Shown piece by piece: positions 39,640 to 51,700 of a stretch of 64,000 nt of DNA. Each line of letters begins with the position of its first letter. Within the stretch, counting starts at the first letter, position 1. Position numbers and translations under genes: made by a program. The notes beneath the pieces are model-generated. The model had not been told where the DNA came from. It searched no databases and saw nothing but the letters and a program-made list of their open reading frames with translations. Source of the DNA: Hemibagrus wyckioides (taxonomy: Eukaryota; Chordata; Actinopteri; Siluriformes; Bagridae); assembly GCF_019097595.1 (NCBI RefSeq), contig NC_080723.1, positions 14,019,511 to 14,083,510 on the forward strand. The letters are read 5' to 3'.

Positions 39640-41240
39640 GCTTCAGTAAACATACCGCTACCGACGACTGCAAATGACGTCTTATTCCGCTTATAGTACA
39701 CTACGGAGAACATAGAAACCGTTATACTTATGCCCTACGTAGTACACTTTGATAGAACGTTGCTAGACATTTGAGATTCGGCCATTGATTCGCCGTTCCG
39801 CTGACGCTTGAAGCTCGGCCTATGATAGGTCAAAGCTCACTGCGGCCCCGCCCAAGTTCGGTTGCCCGGCAGCGTCATGGATGCTCAACTACGGAGCGAC
39901 AGAAACGAGAGCAGGAGGCTCGTCTCGCTGGGAATGGAGTGGGCACTCCTCGTTTCTGAAGGATTCCGAATAAATTAATTTATCTGAAAAAGAACCGCAA
40001 GAACTGGAGGTACTTTACTAAATTGCGACGCGTGACATAAGGAAGCGGAGGAGGAGGAGGAGGAGGAAGAGAGCGGTGGTAGGAGCCGCGCGCGTGAATG
40101 GAAACGGAGCTCGCGCTGTTTGTAGCAATCCTACTCTCGCGTTTCCGGTGGCGTGTTTGACAGGTTACTGTACATCGGATGCGTGTGCATTGTGAAACAT
40201 GTTAGGTGAGAAAATCGAGATAAAGCGCATGTGAACGGCGCGTGCACACTTCCGCGATGATGCTGAGCCGCAAATTGACAGATTCATCGCGTATCATTTC
40301 ACACTTGCCGAGAGTTGGAGCTGGGCTCGAGTGATTCGCACCGATTTGATATTCTCAGATAATTCAGTGATTTATTTATATCACTCTTTGAACCATCACC
40401 CGCGGTGTGATCGCACATGATTAATGAGTGCGCCTCTGTGTTCAGAGTAAACCAGGTGATAAATATATCCGGCTTTGCAACGGAAATGTCCATAAGAATA
40501 ATAGAGAAATAATAAATATTGTCTGTCTAACAAGGCGTACAGTGCAGCCAGGGTGTACGGGCTTTTGTGTGTTTATAGCCTACAGGGGTTTCACACTGAC
40601 GATATATTGGTATGCACTTAGTTATTTAGTGACTGTAAATTTTAGTACAATTATTTAGTACAATTTAGGAAACATGACGATATGTGGTGTTTTAATGAGC
40701 GGATGTGAAGAACGCTGTAAGAGGGACAGCCTTGTGGCCTAACGTTGCAGAAAGTTCCCCAGTAAAAGGCTGTAGAAGGGGTAGAGGTGTGCCTCTGAAA
40801 CTGAGGCATGATCAGACTTTAATCAGTGTCAGTGAGGCCACGCAGAAAGAGGATTGCACAGGATTAGAGCGCAACTCCTACCACTTTAAAGTCCAGAGTC
40901 TTGCTATGGGCTTGTTTTGATCCGCGCCGTTTTACGCACCGGCTTTACACACAGTGACGCGAAAAAAAAAAAAAATCATAAAAAGTCATCATTGCGGATA
41001 TCCATCTCTGGCATTTTCTGCATCTTCAACACGGGCCGGAAAACCACAGCAACATGACTCGAGCATCCAGACGGACGTCACTGTGTGACACTGTGTGAGT
41101 GTGCGTCTTAAACCCAAGCGCGCGCTGCGAGTCGGACCTGTTGAGGCGGCGCTCCTCGGCGGGGAATGTCGTTGAGCACGAGCCCGGTGTGGCGGAGGTG
41201 AGCGCACGCTGTCCGTTTCCCGCTCCGGCTCATTGCGAGG
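39640..41240 (+). promoter_or_regulatory. b4galnt4: CpG-rich promoter region and 5' UTR of b4galnt4
   Basis: After AT-rich repeats the sequence becomes CpG-dense, with a CRE-like TGACGTC (39675-39681), a GC box (GCCCCGCCC, 39844-39852), a GGA-repeat purine tract near 40045-40070 and a GC-rich segment at 41040-41240 just before the start codon. A possible donor (TTAG|GTGAGA) at 40205 would allow a non-coding first exon around 39880-40204. The exact start site is unknown. Confidence 0.6.
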
Positions 41241-41382
41241 ATGCTGCGCTTCCCGGTAAAGAAAATCAGGAAGCAGTTCAAGCTGCTGCTGTTGCTGGTG
41301 CTGCTCACTTTCGCCGTGTGGTTCACCTACCTGCACATCAACCAGGGCAAGTCCATCCGACTGCACTTCAACTACGGCAAAG
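41241..41382 (+). CDS. b4galnt4: B4GALNT4 first coding exon (partial gene)
   Basis: ATG 41241 (A at -3) opens 47 codons plus one base, ending at donor AAAG|GTACGG (41383). The peptide starts [20 protein letters not shown]: a short basic cytoplasmic tail and one hydrophobic signal anchor (about residues 15-27), then [10 protein letters not shown] and a lumenal start. The [15 protein letters not shown] head followed by TYxHxxxxxQG matches vertebrate B4GALNT4, a large Golgi beta-1,4-N-acetylgalactosaminyltransferase that makes LacdiNAc (GalNAc-beta1,4-GlcNAc) on glycans. The catalytic domain lies beyond the window. B4GALNT3 is the paralogue but has a different N-terminus. Confidence 0.88.
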
Positions 41383-43329
41383 GTACGGGACAAGCGCGCG
41401 CACTCTGCTCGTGCACGGTGTTCGAATCCTGTCCTGCGTTTTACTCGTGAGATTTGTGTCCTAAAAACTAACAAAAATACAAAAACAAGAAAGTTTGCTT
41501 GAGATTTTAATGCATCTTTTTTTTTTGCTGCATTATTTTGAGGTTCTCACTGTTTCTCTTATTACAAACACTTGTAGATCAAAGTTGTTTATGGTTTGTA
41601 AGTCACTGAGGTATAAGAGAAAAAAAAATAAAAAACAAGAAACAAGACAGGCCAATGGGCTAATTTTTGTTTTTCTCTTTAGTATAATAGTAGCATCAGA
41701 GCTGGTGACAAAGGATAATTCACTGAAACTAACATCATTTTAGTAACCAGGTTCATCAATATATTAGTGACGTGGCTTAAGACAATTTCTGTTCACACAA
41801 TAGTGTCTTTTTTCTGCTGTGGTGTCTCTAACTTTTACATAGTTGTATATTTCACTTGGAAACATGGATATTTTTTTTTAACTTTTAACGTTAAATGTTA
41901 TGCTATATGCACCTTTCTAGGATAAAAGACACATTCAAAAGGTGCAGAAGGTGTATGCTTGAGTATAACACCCCAGCCGTATGTATGTGCCTAATCCATG
42001 TGATGTTAGTCAACTAAACACGGCATAAAATACATCAGAATGTTAAACCTAAACATATTTGGATTCATGAACAATGACCCTGGAAGAGATTTCAGTCAAA
42101 TAGTTTACAAAACGGGTCAGTACTCCTCTATAGTTACAGCATCATGCACTGTTCTAATTAGAAGAAAAATAATATATTTTTCACAGGAAAATCCTCAGTG
42201 TGTTAAATTAACACCTTCAGTGTTTATACAAGTCCAGATGGACCCAAATGAACAGTGGAACACGAGCAATCTGGCAGTATGGTGCAGTCACGCTCTCGAG
42301 TCGTGTGGTTCCAGTTGTGCCCTTTCACTGTGTGTTGAGAAAAACAAATTGTGCAAAGAGCATCGTCAGACAGATTAATTATGCACCTCCACTACAGCGA
42401 GGTGAGCCGGAGCTGAGCGCATTATGAAATAGGAAACGTGGTCCTCTCATTAAAGATTAAAGATTAAGCACTGATGCTGAGGTCATGTCATGATGTTAAG
42501 CCTAAGTAATGCTGTCGAATTGGAATATTGCTATTTTCTACTAGTCATCAGCAAGTAAAATTCTATAGCCTGCAGCATTAGAGGTATTAAAAGGAATTTT
42601 TATATTGGCTAATGAGGTATTTATGCTTCTCAGTCAGAATAACAGCAGACCATAAAACCTTTAGTGCTTCTTGTAATTGAAAATGATTTAAGAGAGTAAA
42701 ACAAAAGTCAGGAAATGGCATGTAAAAAGGGGTAGTTTTCAAGCAAGCCACTTTTATGCCTTCTAGTGTAGTTTGAAGGTGAAGGGGGATCAGGTAGTGC
42801 TGTGTGCAATGCATCGCCATTTCCCAGCTAGCAGATTTATGATTGGCACAATAAAGACTGGACTGAATTTGGCCTGCAGTAAATACATTGCTGAGAGATT
42901 TATACAGTGAGTTAAGAAGTCTGTTTTCCTCTCTGAGTGAGCAAGGTGTCTGAATGCATCTTTTCCCTTTGTATTGCTGCTTTGTTTCTGTTTTTTTTTC
43001 CTCTGTCTGGTGTTTTCCCCAGTTTTTCTTCTCTAGTCGTCATATAATATTAGTTCTTTTGTTACTGCTTTTGTGAAACTGCCCTAAACACCCAAATCCA
43101 AAGACACACACAAAAAAAAAAACACCTCAGACACAATGCCAAAGGACACAAAAGAAATATTGCCAGCCGTGACAGACTGGAAATAAACTCCAGAGACTAT
43201 AAATGACTAGTTTGGAGCTTGTTCTTTATGATCGAAATATCATTTTACCAGGAAATGCTGGCAGTCTGTCTACTGTTATAAATAGCATGTAAAATATTAG
43301 CTACCAATCAAGAAGGAGCTGTCATGATG

Positions 43330-43475
43330 AAGATGAAGCTAGCCACAACATCGGTTCTAACTGCTGCTCATGCTCATGTAACACACACAGAGGAAATCTG
43401 CCATCTTCCACATACATGAGCTTACAGACGTCTCCGATTGGCTTGTGTAGCTGTTACTGACGCGGGTGAGAGTAT
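43330..43475 (+). mobile_element. Dispersed repeat (copy 2 of 3), partial
   Basis: CTAACTGCTGCTCATGCTCA, CTTCCACATACATGAGCTTA and CAGACGTCTCCGATTGGCTT match the 3' half of the family at 31366-31610 and 48474-48760. Confidence 0.6.
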
Positions 43476-43481
43476 ATTTCT

Positions 43482-43541
43482 GGAAAGCTGCTTTTGTGAC
43501 AATGTCTATTGTTAAAAGCACTATGAATGGAATTGAATGGC
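43482..43541 (+). mobile_element. Short non-LTR retroelement tail
   Basis: GCTGCTTTTGTGACAATGTC, TATTGTTAAAAGCACTATG and GGAATTGAATGG match the tail of the element at 30535-30776. It directly follows the dispersed repeat at 43330. Confidence 0.65.
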
Positions 43542-43857
43542 ATTAGTGCAGTCACTCCCACATAGTGAGCATGGCCAATTTAGTCTTTGTGTTGGATCTC
43601 CTAATAACAGGACGCATTTCACAAACACATTTCTTTTGTGCCATTCAGGAACTATTCTAACATGCGCTTGTAGTTTTCCTAAAATGACTGTTTATTGTTA
43701 CACGTACATTGTTTAAAAAAAAAAAAAACCCAACCTTCACAAACAATAAATGAGGCAATTCCAGGGCTTCCAATTATGAAATAAATGTAGCAAGCAGGAA
43801 AGAAATTGTTAACAGACCATTGCATTGTAAATTTAATTTTCTCCAAGTTCAAAAGCT

Positions 43858-43958
43858 ACATTATATTACTTTTATTATATTACTTACTCTATTATATCAC
43901 TTTTATGATATTACTTGCTCTATTATATTACGTTCTCCATTATATTACTTATATTATA
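43858..43958. repeat. Degenerate ATTATATTACTT tandem repeat
   Basis: Five imperfect units built on ATTATATTACTT with CTCT linkers. Confidence 0.75.
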
Positions 43959-44855
43959 TGGAATGTAAGGGGGAAAACTTTCGAAAGTTGAACTTTCGAA
44001 GCCCTTGATACTTGGAGTAGATCATTTTCCCCAATGCACCGGTAACAGTTTTTACCTGGCTCAGAGTTAAACTTGATTCGGGATTCATCCTGAATACAGA
44101 ATTATACTCTCTGTATTTGAGATATAGCTAGCAAATGAGCAGCATGTAAGCCCTCTTCATAGTGGCATCTGCTTCGCTTTGCTCACTTCCTTTTCATTTC
44201 TCTGCCACATATTTGCTCCGTTAAGCATCCAGTCCTAGAGCACTTTTTGTGATGGTGTCTGAAGCCTATTCAACGGGCTTAATTGGCTCAGACAAGAGCT
44301 GAATAATGCCAGAGGTGCAGGACACACTGCAAAAACTACAGGAGGCGGTCAGCGATTGGCACTTGTTTGCGTCGGATAGCTGACAATTTAGCTTCGTGTC
44401 TCAGCGCCGTAATTGTTAGCTGGGCATGTATATGCATATTGAAGCTTGAAGTTGTGTAGTTGTGGTTTTACAATGTGTTTGCTTTATTATGCTGAGTATG
44501 AATGGATTTTTGTTCTGAAAGGTGCTACTCTATACTGTGCTACAGAATATGACAAAATCCTGATAAAATCCTGATATTTTTTAAGTGCTGCTGAACTCAT
44601 TGTGCTTCAGCTCTGTTCTCTACCCACCCCAAACTGACCTCAATCATATCCCAGAGCCGTCTGCTTCTGACTACACTAGCGTTCAAGTGCGTACCAAATC
44701 AGTCTCCTCCAAACACAGAAAGCTCTCTTTCTCCCCGCTTATGCCTGTGGAATCATTCAAGTGCAAATTGCTTCACTAATCCTAAATTAGCTTAGTAATG
44801 CTTATGGAAAATACAAGTACACCACACCAAAGTGAATTGGAATAAAAATAATTTT

Positions 44856-44858
<3 letters not shown>

Positions 44859-44897
<39 letters not shown>
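44859..44897. repeat. (AT)n microsatellite
   Basis: About 19 AT units. Confidence 0.95.
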
Positions 44898-44899
<2 letters not shown>

Positions 44900-45591
44900 C
44901 AGACAAATGGCACCACTGAGCTACAGAAATAGTGTAGTGCTTCCCAAATAGACACATTATATTTTTTTTTACCTCAGGACACACAGTGGTCACTTTATAT
45001 CCCAGGATTCAGGAAAATGTTCTAAGAGGCTGGTTCTAGTTCCACACATTACATGACCTGTTCCTGGAACAGAAAGTCTTTTGAGCTGTGTGAAAAGTAA
45101 AAGTGAAGAAACGAACAGACATGAGCACCCCGGTGCAGGTAAGAGTTGCGCTCGGATTCTTTGTATAAAGGATGTGTTGTATTCGGTGTGAAAAAAGTGA
45201 GATCTTATTCCCAAAGCTTATTTAAATAGAGAAGTGAAAAAGGGCGAAGTAACGGGAGCATTCAAGGACGCAGTTGGAGAGTGACAGGTTGGTTACAGGG
45301 AGAGATGGAGCCTACGCCTATGGGGAAAGGTCACAGGAGCGAGTGTGACTAGAGCTTAAAGGGGAAAAAAACCCAGCGGTGCTCTCCTCTTACAACTCAT
45401 CTAAGGAAGAAAGTTAATGTATACAATGAAGTCTCTTGCTTTTGAAAGGTTACCGGGAAGAAACTTCACAGAGTCACAGTTGCAATCTTGAAGTAAGGGA
45501 TGGTTAAAGTTAGACTGAGGTGGGAATTAAACCTAGCATGAAACCCAATAAATCACTTAAGTTGTCACTAATGAATGACATTTCTGTCAAC

Positions 45592-45830
45592 CGGGGGCAC
45601 AGTGGCTTAGTGGTTGACATGTTTGCCTCTCACCTCTGAGGTTGGCTTTTGACTTCCTGTGTGCATGGAGGTTGCATGTTCTTCCTGTGCCTCGCTGGTT
45701 TCCTCAAGGTGCCTTGGTTTCTTCCACCAGTACAAAGACGTGTTGTAGGCTGATTAGCTTCTCTAAACTATCTGTAGTTTGTGCGTGGGTGTTATTGTGC
45801 CCTGTGGTGGATTGGCAACCCAATAATAAT
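45592..45830 (+). mobile_element. tRNA-type SINE-like repeat
   Basis: Starts CGGGGGCACAGTGGCTTAGT with an A-box-like TGGCTTAGTGGTTGA. Then come a degenerate B-box region, GGAGGTTGCATGTTCTTCC, GGTTTCCTCAAGGTGCCTTG, AGACGTGTTGTAGGCTGATT and GCCCTGTGGTGGATTGGCAA. It is the most complete copy in the window of a family also at 28505, 29780, 38762, 54136 and 62275. Confidence 0.8.
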
Positions 45831-45894
45831 TGTCTGAAGTTGTTGATACTTTACTGATTCTTCCCTTTCTAAGGGCTACCTAAACCTAAGTTCT

Positions 45895-46240
45895 TAAATC
45901 CGATTGGTCAAAATGTGTCGATTCATTTTCATTCAAATCACAGGCTTATATAATGCACAATCTAACATATTATTATTTCTGTTGTAACAGCTCATTCACA
46001 GGGACTCAGTAAAAAATGGTCATTTCCAGTTGCTCAGTAACATGACACCCCTGAAGGGAATGTTTATGACTTATTAACTTCCTGGTGGAGAGAGAGAGAG
46101 AGAGAGAGAGAGCGGCTGATGAGGGGATGACTGTTTATAGCTGATGCAACATGAGCGATAACAGGAACTAACTTATCTCTCAGACATTTAACAACATTAA
46201 ATATAACCGTATATGGTTAAAAATGTTGATGTATCATTCA
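45895..46240. repeat. Old dispersed repeat related to 36690-37040
   Basis: CCGATTGGTCAAAATGTGTC and GACTGTTTATAGCTGATG, plus GCGATAACAGGAACTAA, correspond to the blocks upstream of duplication copy B. Interrupted by a (GA)n tract at 46088-46112. Confidence 0.55.
46088..46112. repeat. (GA)n microsatellite
   Basis: About 12 GA units. Confidence 0.93.
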
Positions 46241-47145
46241 TTAATAATTTTCGAATTGTAGTCACAGGCACATTGCTGTGATGTAAAAGGGATATAACAC
46301 TTTAGGTACTGCTGTTATGGGAAAATAATCATTGTCATAACAGTAAATCACCCTGTTATTGATTAAGCATGCTCTGTCATGTTTTATTCCTTATGTAACA
46401 TATTTAGAGCATCTTTAGCTGCACACGGTGTCACAGCATTACAAGACGATAATATCCAGCCTCATTCACAACTCCTGCAAAGTTCAGCTGAATATGAAAA
46501 TTACACACACACACTGATTTCTATAGCCAGGCCTGTGGGGGTGCAGCACTTTTCCATTCGCTTTCAATAGGAAATGAAGCAGAAGACATTTTTGCATGTG
46601 ATTTACCAAAAGCCAATTCAACAGTAAAATATTTTCTTCTCATTGTCATTTTTTTTTTCTGAGGGTGTGTACACAAATTGTCTGCCTGGTAATAATTGAA
46701 TTTTCTATTCTCTAGTGTTAGGAATTTTAGGTTGTTTGCTACCACCAAGGAACCTAAGCCTGCTTTATGTAAACAAGGGGTTTTTGGAGCACAGCCATCC
46801 CCATTCTTCCCACAGGATTGTGTTGGCTTTAAGCACTGCCAAACTACTTTCACACCCATTGCACTCGAATACTGTTGTCAACATTGTGCACGGGGATGAT
46901 ATGGGTCCTGTACACAATACTATCCGATTTGTACTTTAACTCATTGCAGAATATATCAGAAGTTTATATGCAAGCACACGACACTTATATGATGAACAGT
47001 TGCAGTGTTTCTGAGCTTGTTTAAATTGTAAGCTCAAGGATTTCAATAATAAACTTTCACAATTTACAGTCACTAAACGGTGTGCCTGAGGGATGCATTG
47101 ATCATAAGAAGAATTATTCTATATGACTTAAAATCCTGTAGTACG

Positions 47146-47148
<3 letters not shown>

Positions 47149-47237
<89 letters not shown>

Positions 47238-47239
47238 TA
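47149..47239. repeat. (AT)n microsatellite
   Basis: About 45 AT units with one AC interruption near the end. Confidence 0.97.
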
Positions 47240-48144
47240 GGGCATATTCTCTTTCGGGAAACTGCTGAAAATCTCTGCTGCATTGAAGTTGGCGTTATTT
47301 TACAGTAAGTGATCTAGCTGAAGAAGCAAGATTACAATCAGCCATGAAAGAGCCACTTCCTCCAGCTGATCACTGCAGAGGCTTTTGTTGTGGTTGTAAA
47401 TGAAAAGGTCACCTTCATACTATGATTTTCATACAATTATGAGCATGTGGTTGAGACGGCCACTCTAAAACCCACAACTATCTTCGTCTCATCAAATTCA
47501 TGTCAAAAGTGCGAAGTCACAATTTTTTTTAAATTGCAATTGTGAAGGAATAAAACATGATGGGGTTAAAGGAAAATAATCAGTGATAGGTGGTTTAGTG
47601 CTGCTACAAAGTGCCACTTTCTTCGAATGGCATTTCCTCAGAATAGCAATTATATCAGTATAGCAATATATAAATATTATAATTTTATAAAAATATATAA
47701 TTTTAATAAATATTTAAAAAAAAATCCCTGTCTCCTTATTTTTTATTTATTTATTATTTTTTAATTTTATTATTTAATTTGTCTGGATCATTTACCATAT
47801 AAGTTCCTGTTAAGGGTTGTAAATTTTAAGTGTGACTCAGATGTGTGACTTTATTTATTTATTTTATTTGTTTATTTAATTTTTCCATGCTTTGTTGTTA
47901 ATGATTTTTTCATCTTTTAATTTGAGAAATCTGAGAGGTCAGACCTAATTCACATGAAAAGATATGTACGTTTAGGGAGGTAGTGTAGGATTGCAAAGTA
48001 GAATTTTAATGAGAAGAGTTTATTTCAGATCATTAAATGAACTATTTTAAAATTCTAAATTATTTTTTTCTGAATTTTTTAAATTCTAATTGATTATTCC
48101 TGATAGAAAATGGTGATGATTTTTTATTATCATTTTAAATAATG

Positions 48145-48173
48145 TGAAGAAGAAGAAGAAGAAGAAGAAGAAG
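48145..48173. repeat. (AAG)n microsatellite
   Basis: About nine AAG units. Confidence 0.93.
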
Positions 48174-48473
48174 GAAATAAAATATCTTAAAATCCTTACA
48201 AAATATTATGAACATTACAAATGATATTTTTTTCTCAGAAGGTGTTACAAATCGGACATGCAGCTGATTCTGTGAACTTGTTGAGATCTGTATGTCATGA
48301 TAACTCAATTCACATGAAGTCACTGGGTGTATTAGTAACACCTTAACATACATTTCCTCTGTACAGCTATGCTTCCCCTGAATACACCTGTGCCAGATGT
48401 GGAAGGAGCAGTGGACGTGATCCTTAGGTTTTCTTAACAACAGCATGAGGATAACATTTTTCAAATCACTGTT

Positions 48474-48760
48474 TTCCCTCCCAGTTAGGTCACTTGCCAG
48501 TTTCCACCACAGTCAGCACTTCTCTGTCACATCTACCAACCAGGCAGGGTCGAAGGATAGGATGTACTTCCTCTGATACACATGAAGTCAACCATCTTTT
48601 TAAACTGCTGCTCATTCTGCATCACAGAGCAGAGAGTAACACTCTGAGTCAGAAGAAAAAACTAACTAACTAACAAACTAACTAACTAACTGTCCCCTTC
48701 TGTATACATGAGCTCATAGATTGGTTAGTAAAGCCATGCCTGTCTACTGTGTCTCCAGCT
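48474..48760 (+). mobile_element. Dispersed repeat (copy 3 of 3)
   Basis: CAGTTAGGTCACTTGCCAGT, ATCTACCAACCAGGCAGGGT, CTGATACACATGAAGTCAAC, CTGCTGCTCATTCTGCATCA, CTGTATACATGAGCTCATAG: same block order as 31366-31610 and 43330-43475. An (AACT)n tract (48658-48691) interrupts it. Confidence 0.7.
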
Positions 48761-51700
48761 CCTAGGTGCAGTCATGATGGTTTCATCCTCTTTTTTTTTC
48801 TTTATGAGGCATTCTGCTTGCTGCTAGCTCACTCAGGCCAAATTTGTACTGTTAGCCTGAGAAGCAGGGCCACAATAAAACAGCTTGAAAAACAACCACT
48901 TAATATCTGACTAAATGTCATTGGTCTGAGTGCTGCAAAATAAAAAGCATGCAGGTGTTTGGTTCTGGCTTCTGATGTCGGTGGTGTGACTGACATCTAA
49001 AGTGGCTTTGCCTCTAGGGGGTCCGATCAAAAGCAGCTTTCAACAGTGCTCATGCTGGGATGCGCAATTGCACTTTGACTTACATTGTCATGGTTTGATT
49101 CACCTTTCAACCACAGAGTCCCTTAACACCTTCCCTTCAGCAAAAATGAGAGTTTTAAACAGTGCTAAAAAACATAATAAAAGGAATACACCTACAGGAT
49201 GAGTAAGATAGAACAAAAATGTATCACAATATGACATCTATCATGATGTAAAGGTTTGTTAACAAACTGCTAGGAAAATAGTAGTGTTACATTGATAAAT
49301 AAACCAATGACCAATATTTAAAGTAAAAAAAAAGGGTTAAGGAAAATAGAAAAGGAAAGATAAAGGCTGTAAAAATGTAATGATTTTACAATTTGTAAAA
49401 TTCAACATGAAAAGTTTACAAAGTTTGTTATTATTGATTTAAAAAAAGCTAAAAAGTTGTAATTGATATATCAAATCACTGAGCCCCAGGCTACATCACT
49501 CTAAATCCGTTATTACACATCACATAAGCATGCAAAGATGAAACTTACAGTTGCATTTACCAAGAAAAAGAAATCTAGGTAAATGAATTATTTACGACAT
49601 TAAAAAGTTCAAACATTTTTAGAGTAGCTTTCTTTATTATTGAATAAATTATAATCATTAAAAAATGAGTTCACATAAATAAAACAAATGTGAAAATATG
49701 CTTAAAAAATTATATGGAGTGGAAATTAACCAGAAGGATTGAAGAAAGCAACACCAGTAATCTTGTATAAGATCGTTTTTCATAGAAAAATATCAGTTTA
49801 CTTATGAAAATCAGACATTATTTTAAATAGGTGTTGTTTCGCTTTAGGCTTCCCAGCTGAAGTTGTCTTGTCATTAATAACAGCAAATAATAACAATATG
49901 TTTTGCATTATTGCGCACTTGTTTGTAGTCAGGAAGAGATTTGTGAACATTAAGATTGCAGGGCCAGCAATTTCCTAAGCTGTATAATAACAACTTAGCC
50001 TAATTAATACACCAGGATTTTTTATTGCTTTATATAAAAAAAGGTGCATTGAGTCGCTGCTATAATCATCACTTTACCTTGCAACTTTTGCACCCCTGCC
50101 AGACCCTCAAGGCCTCCTGAAAGATCTTCAAGATCTTTGACACAGAGCACACACTTTGCAAATGAGCTGTCAACCTTACACTCATTTCCATTTCTGGCTG
50201 AGAGTTTCACATGTCAGCAAGTATTCTACTCTGTCTTTGGCAACCTGCTTACATGCCTCTTCACCTCTTCAAATCATTTCTACTCCCCCCCCTTCCCCTC
50301 AGTTTATTTCTTGGTCATTAGATTAGACATCTGACATCTTGTCAGGATGAATGAGAGACGAATGTGTACATAGTAATGTGGAAATGCCACTTAAGAAAAA
50401 AATGTTCACAGATAAAATGTTCAGGAGATAAATATTTACTCGATATCCTTTTATGAAATAATTAACTAGGTCAATTGGGTTCTAGCATAAAGATTTATGG
50501 CAATTCAAAAAGTAGTCACATTTATGAATATTTATGTGATCTATAATGATCTCTATGCAACATGTAACATTTATATGATTATGTTCGTTCAGTAAAAAGA
50601 GAGAAGTGGAATGGTGAGAGGAGTGAGAAAACAGAAAACACTGTAGATGAGTTAATATACATTGAAATGAAAATACATGGTGATCTAATACATAAAAAAA
50701 CAAATAGGTATTTTTGTCACCACTACTGACTTGATCAGCACCTTGCCATGTCAGTTGAACTGCTGTGATGAAAATGTCCACCAACATCAAATATTATCTG
50801 GTCAGTGGTGGTCTTACGGTGGTCGGTTTCCACTGATGTACAGGGTTAGTGGAAGTGCTGATACTTAGGACTGATTCTTAACATTTTAATGATTATATAC
50901 CTTTTCGGTATTTTGGACCAGAATGTAAAAAATGCAAGAACAACAAAAACTTCTGAAAGAAAATACACAATGTATAGATTGCATAGAAGTGTTGAGCTAA
51001 TTTATTTCACTCGCAGACCAGTTTATTATGAACTTTATCTGTCCACAAAAAACATTCAGTGAGCAGTTGAAAGATAATGATTCGACTGGCTTGAGCTGAC
51101 AGAAATGCTACAATACGTTAAATAATGACTCTTAATAGCTGTAGAAGCAGAAAAGCATTTCGCAAATCCAGCACTTGTTGATCTTTAAGGTGGAAACAAC
51201 AACATTGGGTTCTGTCAGCTAACAGCAGGAATACACAGGAGGCTACAACTCTAGAGACTGTTTCTGAAATACTCGATTTTTTCCATTTGGCATAAACAAC
51301 CATGTCAACATGATGTTTAGTCCAGTTCTAATTTTTGCTATATTAGGGAAAAACAACATAAAGTTTCTACTAGCTTAATTTTTAGCTATGCAAACCAGCC
51401 TTCTCTTTCTCAGGGAGGTTCTCTCTCTATCTCAATGCAGCACACAGCATATTAATTAAGGAACTCGTCCGTTACTAGCTTGTGCTCCGTCCCTGTGCCT
51501 AACAACTCTCCAGCTGCCTTATTCACATTTTATTTATAAATGCTTCTTTTTCAAAAGTATTTGTAATCTTTCCTATAATGCAGAATTGCAGTCATTCTTT
51601 CAAATGTCATGAAGGATTTGCAACAAGCTAGTTTTACCTGTTCATTAATCTCGCACAACTTCAGTTATTTACGTGAAAGGACTTGGCTGATTTAATAGCG

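Noticed and set aside
40989..41474. 161-residue antisense frame over the b4galnt4 first exon
   Set aside because: GC-rich antisense frame in a CpG island; composition-driven, with no domain.
46521..46859. 112-residue minus-strand frame with several cysteines
   Set aside because: No family resemblance, no splice context, and partly low complexity; treated as non-coding.
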